Assembly: GCF_018141105.1 (NCBI RefSeq) | Contig: NZ_CP054839.1 | Coordinates: forward strand, 2,666,001-2,730,000 | DNA length: 64,000 nucleotides | Direction: 5' to 3' | Source: Saccharopolyspora erythraea | GTDB lineage: Bacteria; Actinomycetota; Actinomycetes; Mycobacteriales; Pseudonocardiaceae | In this document: positions 9,744-16,673 of the stretch, piece after piece | Layout of the letters: the number at the start of each line of letters is the position of its first letter | Position numbering within the stretch: position 1 is the first letter of the stretch | Made by a program: the position numbers and the translations under genes | Notes under the pieces: generated by a model | The model's input: the letters and a program-made list of their open reading frames with translations, nothing else | The model's database searches: none | Told to the model about the DNA's origin: nothing

Positions 9744-11011
9744 CCAGCAGCGAGTTCCGGGTGCAGGGGCTGTCGATCAGCGAGATCGCCGCGGAGTTCG
9801 GCACCCCGCTCTACCTCTACGACGCGGAGGTGCTGCGCTCGACCTACCAGGGGCTGCGCGACCTGCTGCACCCGTCGGTGGACATCTTCCTGTCGCTGAA
9901 GGCGAACCCGAACATCAGCGTGTGCGGCTGCCTCGGCTCGCTGGGCGCGGGCGCGGAGGTCTCCTCGCTGGTGGAGCTGACCACCGCGCGCCGGGCCGGG
10001 ATCGCCGCGAAGGACACCATCTTCCTCGGGCCGGGCAAGAACCGCGCCGAGCTGGAGGAGCTGGTCACCGCCGGGCTGCACGCGGTGGTGTGCGAGTCGC
10101 TGGAGGAGGTCCGGATCCTCGACGAGCTCGCCGTCGAACGCGGTGTCGGGGAGCTCGCGGTGATGCTGCGCATCAACCCCGACTTCCACACCAAGGGATC
10201 GGGGCTGGCGATGGGCGGCAAGCCCCGCCAGTTCGGCATCGACGTGGAGATCCTGCGGCAGAACCAGGAGTTCCTCAAGGGACTGCGCCGCGTCCGGCTC
10301 ACCGGCATCCACGCCTACATGGGCACCAGGTTCCTCAAGCACGCCGACCTGGTGCACAACACGCGCCAGATCCTGGAGACCGCCGACCAGCTCTCCGACG
10401 AACTCGGCATTCCACTGGGGACGGTCGACTTCGGCGGCGGCTTCGGCGTCGCCTACTTCGAAAACGAGACCGACCTCGACCTGCCGTCGCTGGCCGAGGG
10501 CATCAACGAGGCCGTCGAGCGGTTCCGCGACAAGCACCCGGACACCCGGCTGGTCAACGAGCTCGGCCGCTACCTGACGGCGATGTGCGGCACGTACGTG
10601 ATGCGGGCGCTCTACGTCAAGGAGTCCATGGGCGAGCAGTTCGTCGTCGCCGACGGCGGCACCAACCACCACATGGCGGCGGTGGGCATCGGCAGCTTCG
10701 TCAAGCGCAACTTCCCGATCCGCTCGCTGACCCGCTACGCCGACGAGGCCGAGGCGGAATACACCCTCACCGGCCCGCTGTGCACGCCCAACGACGTCGT
10801 CGGCAAGAAGGTCGCCCTCCCACCGGTGGAACCGGGCGACCTCATCGGCGTGGAGCGCTCCGGCGCCTACGGGCCGTCGGCCTCGCCCGGCCTCTTCCTC
10901 AGCCACGGCTACCCGGCCGAGGTCATGGTGCACGAGGGCCGCGCCCACCTGGTCCGCCGGCGGGACGACGTCGAGGACCTGCTCGGCAAGCAGTCCCTCA
11001 TCGAGTTCTGA
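9740..11011 (+). CDS. PLP-dependent fold-III decarboxylase (LysA/BtrK-like)
   Basis: A 423-residue alanine-racemase-fold decarboxylase. Lys54 in SLKANPN binds PLP, GGGFG binds the phosphate, and Cys in GPLCTPND is the second-subunit active-site residue. Family members decarboxylate diaminopimelate, ornithine/arginine or, in BtrK, an ACP-bound glutamyl group. Start ATG 9740 overlaps the ATP-grasp stop (ATGA), and an ACP gene follows, so a carrier-bound substrate is more likely than free diaminopimelate. The product would be an amino-acyl-ACP one carbon shorter. A housekeeping lysA role is unlikely inside this operon but is not excluded by sequence alone. Confidence 0.86.
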   Translation: MTSSEFRVQGLSISEIAAEFGTPLYLYDAEVLRSTYQGLRDLLHPSVDIFLSLKANPNISVCGCLGSLGAGAEVSSLVELTTARRAGIAAKDTIFLGPGKNRAELEELVTAGLHAVVCESLEEVRILDELAVERGVGELAVMLRINPDFHTKGSGLAMGGKPRQFGIDVEILRQNQEFLKGLRRVRLTGIHAYMGTRFLKHADLVHNTRQILETADQLSDELGIPLGTVDFGGGFGVAYFENETDLDLPSLAEGINEAVERFRDKHPDTRLVNELGRYLTAMCGTYVMRALYVKESMGEQFVVADGGTNHHMAAVGIGSFVKRNFPIRSLTRYADEAEAEYTLTGPLCTPNDVVGKKVALPPVEPGDLIGVERSGAYGPSASPGLFLSHGYPAEVMVHEGRAHLVRRRDDVEDLLGKQSLIEF

Positions 11012-11047
11012 ACACGAAGCCACCGAAACGAAGAAGGTGTGACGAGC

Positions 11048-11329
11048 ATGGAGAAGCACGAGGTCGTGTCCGCCGTCGAGACCGCGCTGACCGAGGTCCT
11101 GGAGCGCGAGGTCTCCGGGCTGGCGGCCGGCGACCGGCTGTTCGAGGACCTGCACCTGGACTCCACGTCGGTGCTCGAGCTGCTGATGGCCCTGGAGGAC
11201 GGCATCGGCATCGAGATCGACCCGGAGACCCTGGACATGGACGACTTCCAGTCGGTCGGCACCCTCACCGACTACCTGCTGGCCCGCCGCGCCGAGGCGG
11301 GCGACGTGGTCGGCGCCGGGGAGCGGTGA
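11048..11329 (+). CDS. Free-standing acyl carrier protein
   Basis: A 93-residue acidic ACP with the phosphopantetheine Ser39 in DLHLDSTSVLELL, where the normal GxDSL is changed to LDST. It has a typical four-helix length. An AAGAAGG stretch lies upstream; ATG 11048 is preferred over the in-frame GTG at 11039. As the only free-standing ACP here, it is the likely acceptor for the ATP-grasp ligase, the substrate carrier for the decarboxylase, and a donor for the KSIII proteins. The AcpS-type gene at 12141 could convert it to holo form. Its stop overlaps the next gene's start (TGATG). Confidence 0.93.
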   Translation: MEKHEVVSAVETALTEVLEREVSGLAAGDRLFEDLHLDSTSVLELLMALEDGIGIEIDPETLDMDDFQSVGTLTDYLLARRAEAGDVVGAGER

Positions 11330-12135
11330 TGCCGGCGGTGAGCGCGGCCGCGGCGGTGGTCTCCCCGCCGGCGCGGCCCTACCACGACGACCCTTCGATC
11401 ACGGCCTTCTACCGCGACCTGGTGGAGCCGTTCGGCGAGACCGTGGACGAGGCCCTGCTGCGCGGGGGTGCCAACGTCTTCCACCGCGACCTGGCCGACG
11501 CCCTGGTCGACGACGAGGGCATCGGGGAACTGGTCGCGGACCTGGTGATCGTCACCCACGCGCTGCCCGACGTGCACCCGTTCACCGCCGTCGCCTCGCA
11601 CCTGAACATGCGGCTCGGCGGCCGGGCGACGAGTTTCGCGATCTCCGAGCAGGGGCTGGCGGCGCCGTTCACCGCCCTGCGGGTGATGTCGGGGTTCCAG
11701 CGCAGCGGGCGCGCCGAGTGCGCGGTGCTCGCGGTGCTGGAGCAGACCACGATGCCCACCCGGCATCCGCTGGTGCACGACAACGAGCTGGTGGACTCCG
11801 GTGCGCTGCTGGTGTTCGGGGGTGCCGACGGGCTGCGGGTCGACGCCGTGGAGACCACTCCGACGGCGGACGCGGCCACCGAGCGGCTCCGCGAGCTCGC
11901 GGCCAAGGACCCCGACGACACCCTGCTGGTGGTCGGCCCGTGGAGCGCGTGGGACGGGCTCGACGGCAGCGCCGTGCACCGCGTCGCGCCCGGCGGCTAC
12001 TGCACCAGCGTGTGGCTGGAACTGGCCCGCAACTGGCGGAACTGGCAGCAGGAGCACGCGGTCGTGGTGCTGGCCGACGTCGAGCCGCGGACCGGCCAGG
12101 GCCACCTCGCCGTGCTGCGCTCGGGACGGCAGTAG
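11329..12135 (+). CDS. Catalytically dead, shortened KSIII-like protein
   Basis: A 268-residue protein related to the N-terminal half of KSIII enzymes. The region matching the active-site loop of the two full-length paralogues (SQQNCASG) reads SEQGLAAP, so the nucleophile Cys is Leu. The later PHNVN and SHCFASD segments have no counterpart. It cannot catalyse a Cys-dependent thiolase reaction. By analogy with chain-length factors and inactive thiolase partners, it may be a structural or regulatory partner of the KSIII pair, or a substrate-binding scaffold. Translation is coupled to the ACP gene through TGATG, and the frame is fully open with normal GC-rich codon use, which argues against simple decay. 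Confidence 0.7.
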   Translation: MPAVSAAAAVVSPPARPYHDDPSITAFYRDLVEPFGETVDEALLRGGANVFHRDLADALVDDEGIGELVADLVIVTHALPDVHPFTAVASHLNMRLGGRATSFAISEQGLAAPFTALRVMSGFQRSGRAECAVLAVLEQTTMPTRHPLVHDNELVDSGALLVFGGADGLRVDAVETTPTADAATERLRELAAKDPDDTLLVVGPWSAWDGLDGSAVHRVAPGGYCTSVWLELARNWRNWQQEHAVVVLADVEPRTGQGHLAVLRSGRQ

Positions 12136-12140
12136 CGGCG

Positions 12141-12614
12141 ATGTGGGTCGGAGTCGACGTGCTGGGCGCGGGGGAGCTGGACGCACTGCTCGCCCGCCCC
12201 TGGTTCCGCACCTACACCTACGCCGCCGCCGAGCTCGCGATCGCAGACACCTTCGGGGCGAGCCGCGCCCGCGAGTTCCTCGCAGGCCGGTTCGCGGCGA
12301 AGGAAGCGGTGCTCAAGGCGCTCGGCACGGGAGTCGGCGGGGGCATCACCCCGAGGCAGGTCGGCATCCTGCGCGACGTCACCGCCGCTCCGGTCGTGGA
12401 ACTGACCGGGGCGGCGTCCGCGCGCGCCGACGCCCTCGGCATGGCAGAGATCGCGGTCTCGATCTCGCACAAGGACGACTACGTGGTCGCGGTGGCGGTC
12501 GGCGGCAGGGCCGGGGCACCGCTGGGCGGCGGCGCGGGCATCGCCCGCACGACGCTGGAGGAGATCGCCTCGCAAGGGGCGAGCAGAGGCAGAGCGAGGA
12601 GCAGGGATGTCTGA
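12141..12614 (+). CDS. acpS: AcpS-type 4'-phosphopantetheinyl transferase
   Basis: A 157-residue protein with both metal-binding motifs of holo-ACP synthase: GVDVL near the N-terminus (Asp6) and RFAAKEAVLKALG (Glu55, Lys59). It transfers phosphopantetheine from CoA to the conserved Ser of ACP domains, presumably the ACP at 11048 and the PKS ACPs. The C-terminal 25 residues beyond the AcpS fold are low-complexity (Gly/Ala/Arg). Its 3' end overlaps the next gene by eight bases. It may be a cluster-dedicated copy; whether a second acpS serves fatty acid synthesis cannot be judged from this window. Confidence 0.9.
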   Translation: MWVGVDVLGAGELDALLARPWFRTYTYAAAELAIADTFGASRAREFLAGRFAAKEAVLKALGTGVGGGITPRQVGILRDVTAAPVVELTGAASARADALGMAEIAVSISHKDDYVVAVAVGGRAGAPLGGGAGIARTTLEEIASQGASRGRARSRDV

Positions 12615-13047
12615 GGTGGTCACCGCCACGATCAGGGTCCGGATGGGGCAGCAGGACGCCCATTACGGAGGCGACCTGGTGGACGGTGCGCGGATTCTGG
12701 AGCTGTTCGGCGACCTGGTCACCGAGATCACCATCCGCACCGACGGGGACGAGGGGCTGCTGACCGGCTACGGCGCCCTGGAGTTCCTGGCACCGGTGCG
12801 CGCGGGGGACTTCGTCGAGGCGACCGGCCGCCTGGTGCGCCGCAGCCGGTTGCGGCGCACGGTGGAGCTGCAGGCGCGCAAGGTCATCGCGTCGCGCTAC
12901 GGCGAAAGTCCCACCGCGGCCGAGTTTCTCGACGAACCAGTCCTCGTCTGCCGGGGTGTCGGCACTACCGTGATCCCCGCAGCTCTGGCGCGGCGTCGTT
13001 CGTCAACCGCCCCGCACCTCGTTCCCAGCACCACCGGAGTCGACTGA
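12607..13047 (+). CDS. Hotdog-fold protein, 3-aminobutyryl-CoA ammonia-lyase (Kal)-like
   Basis: A 146-residue protein whose core segments (RVRMGQQDAHYGGDLVDGA, then ELFGDLVTEI, DGDEGLL, EFLAPVRAGDFVEA and VLVCRGVGT) are the pattern I associate with Kal, the hotdog-fold lyase of lysine fermentation that reversibly removes ammonia from 3-aminobutyryl-CoA. Finding it beside an aminoacyl-ACP cassette suggests the substrate is a beta-amino-acyl-ACP or -CoA, with either deamination to an enoyl thioester or ammonia addition. That is inference: other hotdog enzymes (thioesterase, dehydratase) share the fold. The last 25 residues are low-complexity. The start ATG lies inside the end of acpS. Confidence 0.72.
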   Translation: MSEVVTATIRVRMGQQDAHYGGDLVDGARILELFGDLVTEITIRTDGDEGLLTGYGALEFLAPVRAGDFVEATGRLVRRSRLRRTVELQARKVIASRYGESPTAAEFLDEPVLVCRGVGTTVIPAALARRRSSTAPHLVPSTTGVD

Positions 13048-13119
13048 ACCCAGAGCCGACCGAACCACCGAGTTCATCCAGCCACTCAGTCGACCGAACC
13101 CAGAGTCGCTGAACCACTG
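13038..13119 (+). repeat. Imperfect 50-bp-spaced direct repeat before the MFS gene
   Basis: A segment of about 32 bases at 13038-13070 (AGTCGACTGAACCCAGAG at its start) recurs at 13088-13119 (AGTCGACCGAACCCAGAG at its start) with a few substitutions and one indel. It covers the last codons of the hotdog gene and most of the gap before the MFS gene. It may be a small duplication that created the intergenic gap, or a paired regulator site. No terminator-like hairpin was seen here. Confidence 0.7.
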
Positions 13120-13145
13120 CGGAATTCCTGTTGGAGAGGATCCGG

Positions 13146-14393
13146 ATGACCGTCCCCGCCCAGAACACCCCGAGCCCGAGCCGGGTCATGGCGATCGCGA
13201 TATCCAGCGCGTTCCTGATCGGCCTCGACGCCATGGTCGTCGCGCCGCTGATCCCGGCCATCGCCGAGGACACCGGTGCGCCCGCCCGGCTCGGCGGGCT
13301 GCTGGTGAGCATGTACGCGCTGCTGTTCGCGTTGTCGGCACCGCTTTTCGGTGCCCTGTCCGACCGCCTCGGCCGCCGCCGCATCCTGACGATCGGACTG
13401 GTCGTCTTCGTGGTGGGCAACGCGCTCACCGGCGTCGGCCTGAACTTCGGGTTCCTGCTCGCCTGCCGCGCGGTCTCCGGGCTCGGCGCGGCGATGATCA
13501 TGCCCAGCGTGTACGCGATGATCTCCGACACCCACCCGTTCGAGCAGCGCGGCAAGGCGATCGGCAAGGTCGTGGCCGGGCTGCTCAGCTCGTCGGTGGT
13601 CGGTGTCCCGATCGGCTCCTACCTGGCCTACCTCACCAGCTGGAGCGCGGCGTTCTTCGTCATCGCCGCGGCCACCGCGGTGGTCCTGGTGCTGGTGCTC
13701 GTGCTGCTGCCGGAAATGGCCGGGCCGTCGGCGGGCAAGCCGCAGAAGACCAGCGCCGCCAAGGCGGTCCTGGGTATGGTGCGAAGCGCCGTCTCCACGC
13801 CCGCGGTGCTGTTCGTCCTGGCCTGCACGCTGCTCTGGGCAGCGGCTCTCTACGGGCTGTTCTCCAACATCGGCACCTTCTACGCCGAGCGGTTCCACCT
13901 CAACGAGGCGCAGGCGGGCCTGACCATCATGGGTTCGGGCGCGGGCAGCATGGCCGGGGCGCTGCTGGGCGGCCGCATCGCCGACCGGGTCGGCAAGCGG
14001 ACCGTGATGGTGGTGGCCGCGCTGGTCGCCGCGACCGGGGTGATCGCCACCCCGCTGATCGGCGACAACCTGGTGCTGGTGCTGATCGCCTTCATCGCGT
14101 GGGGCACCGCGGTCGGCATCGGCCAGCCGTGCCTGACCGCGCTGGTCAGCGAGCTGCGCCCGGAGATCCGGGGTACCGCGCTGGCGCTCAACAGCTCCGC
14201 GCAGTACCTCGGCATGATGCTGGCGACCAGCCTGGCGGCGCTGCTGCTGGAGCGCGGCGCCTCGTTCGTGGTGATCGGCGTGATCTGCGGCGTCTGCGCG
14301 CTGCTGGTGCTGCCGCTGCTGGCCGGCATCAAGGGAGCGGCGGGCACCGTCGCGGCGCAGGAGAAGCAGGCGGCGCAGGAGGTGGCCCGATGA
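13146..14393 (+). CDS. MFS exporter, DHA1 (Bcr/CflA-type) family
   Basis: A 415-residue protein with 12 predicted membrane helices. Motif A is GALSDRLGRRR between helices 2 and 3, and the antiporter motif region VVGVPIGSYL is in helix 5, typical of drug:H+ antiporters. Translation is placed at ATG 13146, six bases after GGAGAGG; an in-frame TTG at 13131 lacks such a site. Position at the end of the biosynthetic operon suggests export of, or self-resistance to, the polyketide product. The stop overlaps the next ATG (ATGA). Confidence 0.93.
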   Translation: MTVPAQNTPSPSRVMAIAISSAFLIGLDAMVVAPLIPAIAEDTGAPARLGGLLVSMYALLFALSAPLFGALSDRLGRRRILTIGLVVFVVGNALTGVGLNFGFLLACRAVSGLGAAMIMPSVYAMISDTHPFEQRGKAIGKVVAGLLSSSVVGVPIGSYLAYLTSWSAAFFVIAAATAVVLVLVLVLLPEMAGPSAGKPQKTSAAKAVLGMVRSAVSTPAVLFVLACTLLWAAALYGLFSNIGTFYAERFHLNEAQAGLTIMGSGAGSMAGALLGGRIADRVGKRTVMVVAALVAATGVIATPLIGDNLVLVLIAFIAWGTAVGIGQPCLTALVSELRPEIRGTALALNSSAQYLGMMLATSLAALLLERGASFVVIGVICGVCALLVLPLLAGIKGAAGTVAAQEKQAAQEVAR

Positions 14394-14845
14394 CCGCGGA
14401 CGTGCGCGGCAAGGTGCTGTTCGAGAAGTTCGTCGACCTGTGGAACGGGGACCTCGACTACGCCGACACCGCGGAGTTCATCGCCGACGACGTCGTCGTG
14501 CACAGCGCACAGCTCGCCCGGTACCTCGGTTTCCCCGACTCCAACCAGATCACCACCCGCCAGGGGCTGTTGGACTGGGTGACCTCGGTGCGCACCCTGC
14601 TCGACGGCGTGCGCTTCCGGACCGTGCCGGGCCCCATCCAGGAGGGCGACCTCGTCGCGGGCGGCTATGTGGTGACCGGCACCTACGCCGGTGGCGCGCC
14701 CAACGCCCAGGCGGAGCCGGGAACGCCGGTGGAGTACACCGGGATGTCCATCACCCGCATCGAGAACGGCAAGATCGCCGAGTACTGGGTCCTGTCGGAC
14801 GCCCTCGGGCTGCTGTCGGACCTGAAGGCGATCCACCGGCCCTGA
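14390..14845 (+). CDS. SnoaL-like (NTF2-fold) polyketide cyclase/hydroxylase family protein
   Basis: A 151-residue NTF2-fold protein with the family's usual pattern: N-terminal FEKFVDLWNGDL, a central FIADDVVVHS, then GDLVAGGYVVTGTY and a C-terminal SITRIENGKIAEYWVLSD. Relatives include the polyketide aldol cyclase SnoaL, monooxygenase-like SnoaL2 proteins and limonene epoxide hydrolase. As last gene of the operon, coupled to the exporter, it is likely a tailoring or cyclisation enzyme for the PKS product, but the specific reaction cannot be inferred. A strong hairpin follows. Confidence 0.83.
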   Translation: MTADVRGKVLFEKFVDLWNGDLDYADTAEFIADDVVVHSAQLARYLGFPDSNQITTRQGLLDWVTSVRTLLDGVRFRTVPGPIQEGDLVAGGYVVTGTYAGGAPNAQAEPGTPVEYTGMSITRIENGKIAEYWVLSDALGLLSDLKAIHRP

Positions 14846-14852
14846 CGGCAGT

Positions 14853-14885
14853 GCGGCCCCGCCCCGACGGCTTGGGCGGGGCCGC
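14853..14885 (+). terminator. Terminator hairpin ending the PKS operon
   Basis: A perfect 12-bp inverted repeat (GCGGCCCCGCCC / GGGCGGGGCCGC) with a 9-base loop, eight bases after the last biosynthetic gene. There is no T-tract, as is common in actinomycetes. Confidence 0.8.
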
Positions 14886-14950
14886 GGAGGCGTCTGGCCT
14901 CTCACCATTGACGTTCACGACGCGATCGACTACTCGGCATAATCACTGCT

Positions 14951-15829
14951 GTGGCCTGGCCAGAAGTTGACCTGCAGCTCCCGTCACCTGAGATCGAGGT
15001 GAAAGATGATCGGCTTGCTGCCAAGGGGGTGCGAGTCATCCTCAAACGTGACGATCTCATCCACACCCACATGCCAGGCAACAAGTGGCGGAAGCTCAAG
15101 TACAACCTCCAGGAAGCGCAGCGCACGGGACACGACACTCTCTTGACTTTCGGCGGTGCGTACTCGAACCACATTCGGGCAGTAGCAGCAGCCGGTTGCT
15201 ACTTCGGGTTCAAGACCGTGGGTGTGATTCGTGGGGAGCAGCACCTCCCGCTCAATGACACGTTGGCGTTCGCAACTTCCTGTGGCATGCGGCTCTCGTA
15301 TCTCGATCGCGGTACGTACCGGAACAAGCACGATCCTTCCGTTGCCGATGCGCTGCGAGAGCGGTTCGGGCGGTTCTACCTGCTTCCAGAGGGTGGTAGC
15401 AACGCTCTCGCGGTGCGAGGCTGTGCTGAGCTGGCGGCGGAGATCGAGACCGACTTCGATGTGATCTGCTGTGCTTGTGGTACCGGTGGCACGATCGCGG
15501 GGATAGCGGGATCGCTTAGGGCCGGACAGCGAACTATTGGGTTCCCGGTCTTGAAGGGAGCACACTTCCTCTACGAGGACATCGCCCGATTGCAGCGCGA
15601 AGGTCTGGGCAAGGTCAGCGACAACTGGACCCTCGCGCTCGACTTCCACTTCGGTGGTTTTGCCAGGAAGACGAGGAACCTGGACGAGTTCATCCAGGAT
15701 TTTCGAGGACGGCACGGGGTCGAGCTGGATTGGGTCTACGTGGCCAAGATGCTCTACGGGGTGTTCGTCTTGGTCGAACGACGTGACTTCAAGCCGGGTA
15801 CGACGATCGTCGGCGTGGTAACTGGTTGA
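14951..15829 (+). CDS. PLP-dependent ACC deaminase/D-cysteine desulfhydrase-like protein
   Basis: A 292-residue fold-II PLP enzyme. Residues about 31-50 (LKRDDLIHTHMPGNKWRKL) hold the PLP lysine region, FGGAYSNHIRA is the substrate-carboxylate loop, and CGTGGTIAG is the phosphate cup. Family members deaminate 1-aminocyclopropane-1-carboxylate or desulfhydrate D-cysteine; the true substrate is not evident. Length is somewhat short (family usually 320-340). Codon use is less GC-biased than all neighbours (frequent CTT, GCA, GGT and T-ending codons), suggesting acquisition by transfer. It starts at GTG 14951 just after the PKS terminator and ends about 40 bases before a gene fragment. Confidence 0.82.
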   Translation: MAWPEVDLQLPSPEIEVKDDRLAAKGVRVILKRDDLIHTHMPGNKWRKLKYNLQEAQRTGHDTLLTFGGAYSNHIRAVAAAGCYFGFKTVGVIRGEQHLPLNDTLAFATSCGMRLSYLDRGTYRNKHDPSVADALRERFGRFYLLPEGGSNALAVRGCAELAAEIETDFDVICCACGTGGTIAGIAGSLRAGQRTIGFPVLKGAHFLYEDIARLQREGLGKVSDNWTLALDFHFGGFARKTRNLDEFIQDFRGRHGVELDWVYVAKMLYGVFVLVERRDFKPGTTIVGVVTG

Positions 15830-15868
15830 CGCGATCATGCTCTGTTGTGGTAGCGACGTTGAACGCTC

Positions 15869-16495
15869 TTGGCTGTCGAGCGGTCGCAGCGGGTGAGTTC
15901 CCAAACTCCTGTGTGCTGCTGTCCGGCCTGCGCCCGCGGCTGGCGGCAGCGGGCGCTGGAGGCCGACGACGTCCGAGCCCTGCTGTGGGCGGAGGTCCGC
16001 AGGCTCGTCACCGGAGGCGACCTGGCCGCCACCGACGACCGGCTGCCCGCGGAGGTGTCGGCGGCGTTGCTCGCGACCCGGCAGCGGGCCACCGACGAGC
16101 TCCGGCGCTCGGTCCTGGCCGAGATCGGTGCGGACCACCGGGTCGTCCTGCACGGCGCGGTCGACCCGTGGGCGACCGGCGCACTGCCGGGGCTGACGCC
16201 CGACGCCGCGAGCGAGGTCGATTCCGTGGTGTTGCAGTGCTGGAATCCTGGCGAGAAGTCGATCAGCGACGTGGCGGCCGCCCGGTCTGAAGTACCGTCC
16301 GAAGTGGACATCGATGCATACGTCACGGCGGTGGCCGCGCAGCCGGTGGGCATGAGCGACCACGTGCGCGGGCTCGGCAGCGCGGGAGCCTCGGAGCTGC
16401 ACCTCTACCACCTGGGTCTGGCGGGCCCGGCGCGATGGGCCGACCTGCGTGCGGCGGTCCGCCAGGCCCACGCGGCGGAACCGGCGTGGAGGTGA
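15869..16495 (+). pseudogene. C-terminal fragment of a hypothetical (TIM-barrel-like?) protein
   Basis: The open frame (208 codons from a TTG) begins abruptly near a CCCPAC motif and continues with GC-rich actinomycete codon use to 16495. In actinobacterial proteins I recall with an LCFCxxC motif, that motif sits mid-protein after a glycosidase-like N-terminal half, which is missing here. The sequence just upstream belongs to the lower-bias PLP gene. I read this as a gene whose 5' half was lost when the PLP gene arrived. It could also be a genuine short protein; no Shine-Dalgarno supports the TTG. Function unknown. Confidence 0.5.
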
Positions 16496-16581
16496 GCCTC
16501 CAGCCGCGAGTGACCGTCCTATGAGGACCGTCTGGGCGAATCCGGTCGGCGGCGGACCTCGGGCCGCCGCCCCGCGGACGG

Positions 16582-16617
16582 GGGCCCGCTCGCTACAACG
16601 GCGGCGGGAGCGGGCCC
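16582..16617. terminator. Hairpin between convergent genes
   Basis: A perfect 10-bp inverted repeat (GGGCCCGCTC / GAGCGGGCCC) with a 16-base loop, lying between the gene fragment ending at 16495 and the minus-strand gene ending at 16674. Confidence 0.6.
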
Positions 16618-16630
16618 TCACCCACGAGGA

Positions 16631-16660
16631 AGGGCCGGTGCGGGGCACCGCACCGGCCCT
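16631..16660. terminator. Strong hairpin, terminator for the minus-strand lyase-like gene
   Basis: A perfect 12-bp inverted repeat (AGGGCCGGTGCG / CGCACCGGCCCT) with a 6-base loop, 13 bases beyond the stop of the minus-strand gene. With the adjacent hairpin it insulates the convergent pair. Confidence 0.75.
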
Positions 16661-16673
16661 GGCGTCCCCGCGC

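Noticed and set aside
9740-11011. Housekeeping diaminopimelate decarboxylase (lysA)
   Set aside because: It overlaps an ATP-grasp gene and is followed by an ACP gene; lysA in actinomycetes is normally beside argS, thrA/thrC or dap genes.
14886-14950. Attachment site or mobile-element border before the PLP gene
   Set aside because: No direct repeat flanking the gene and no integrase or tRNA could be found.
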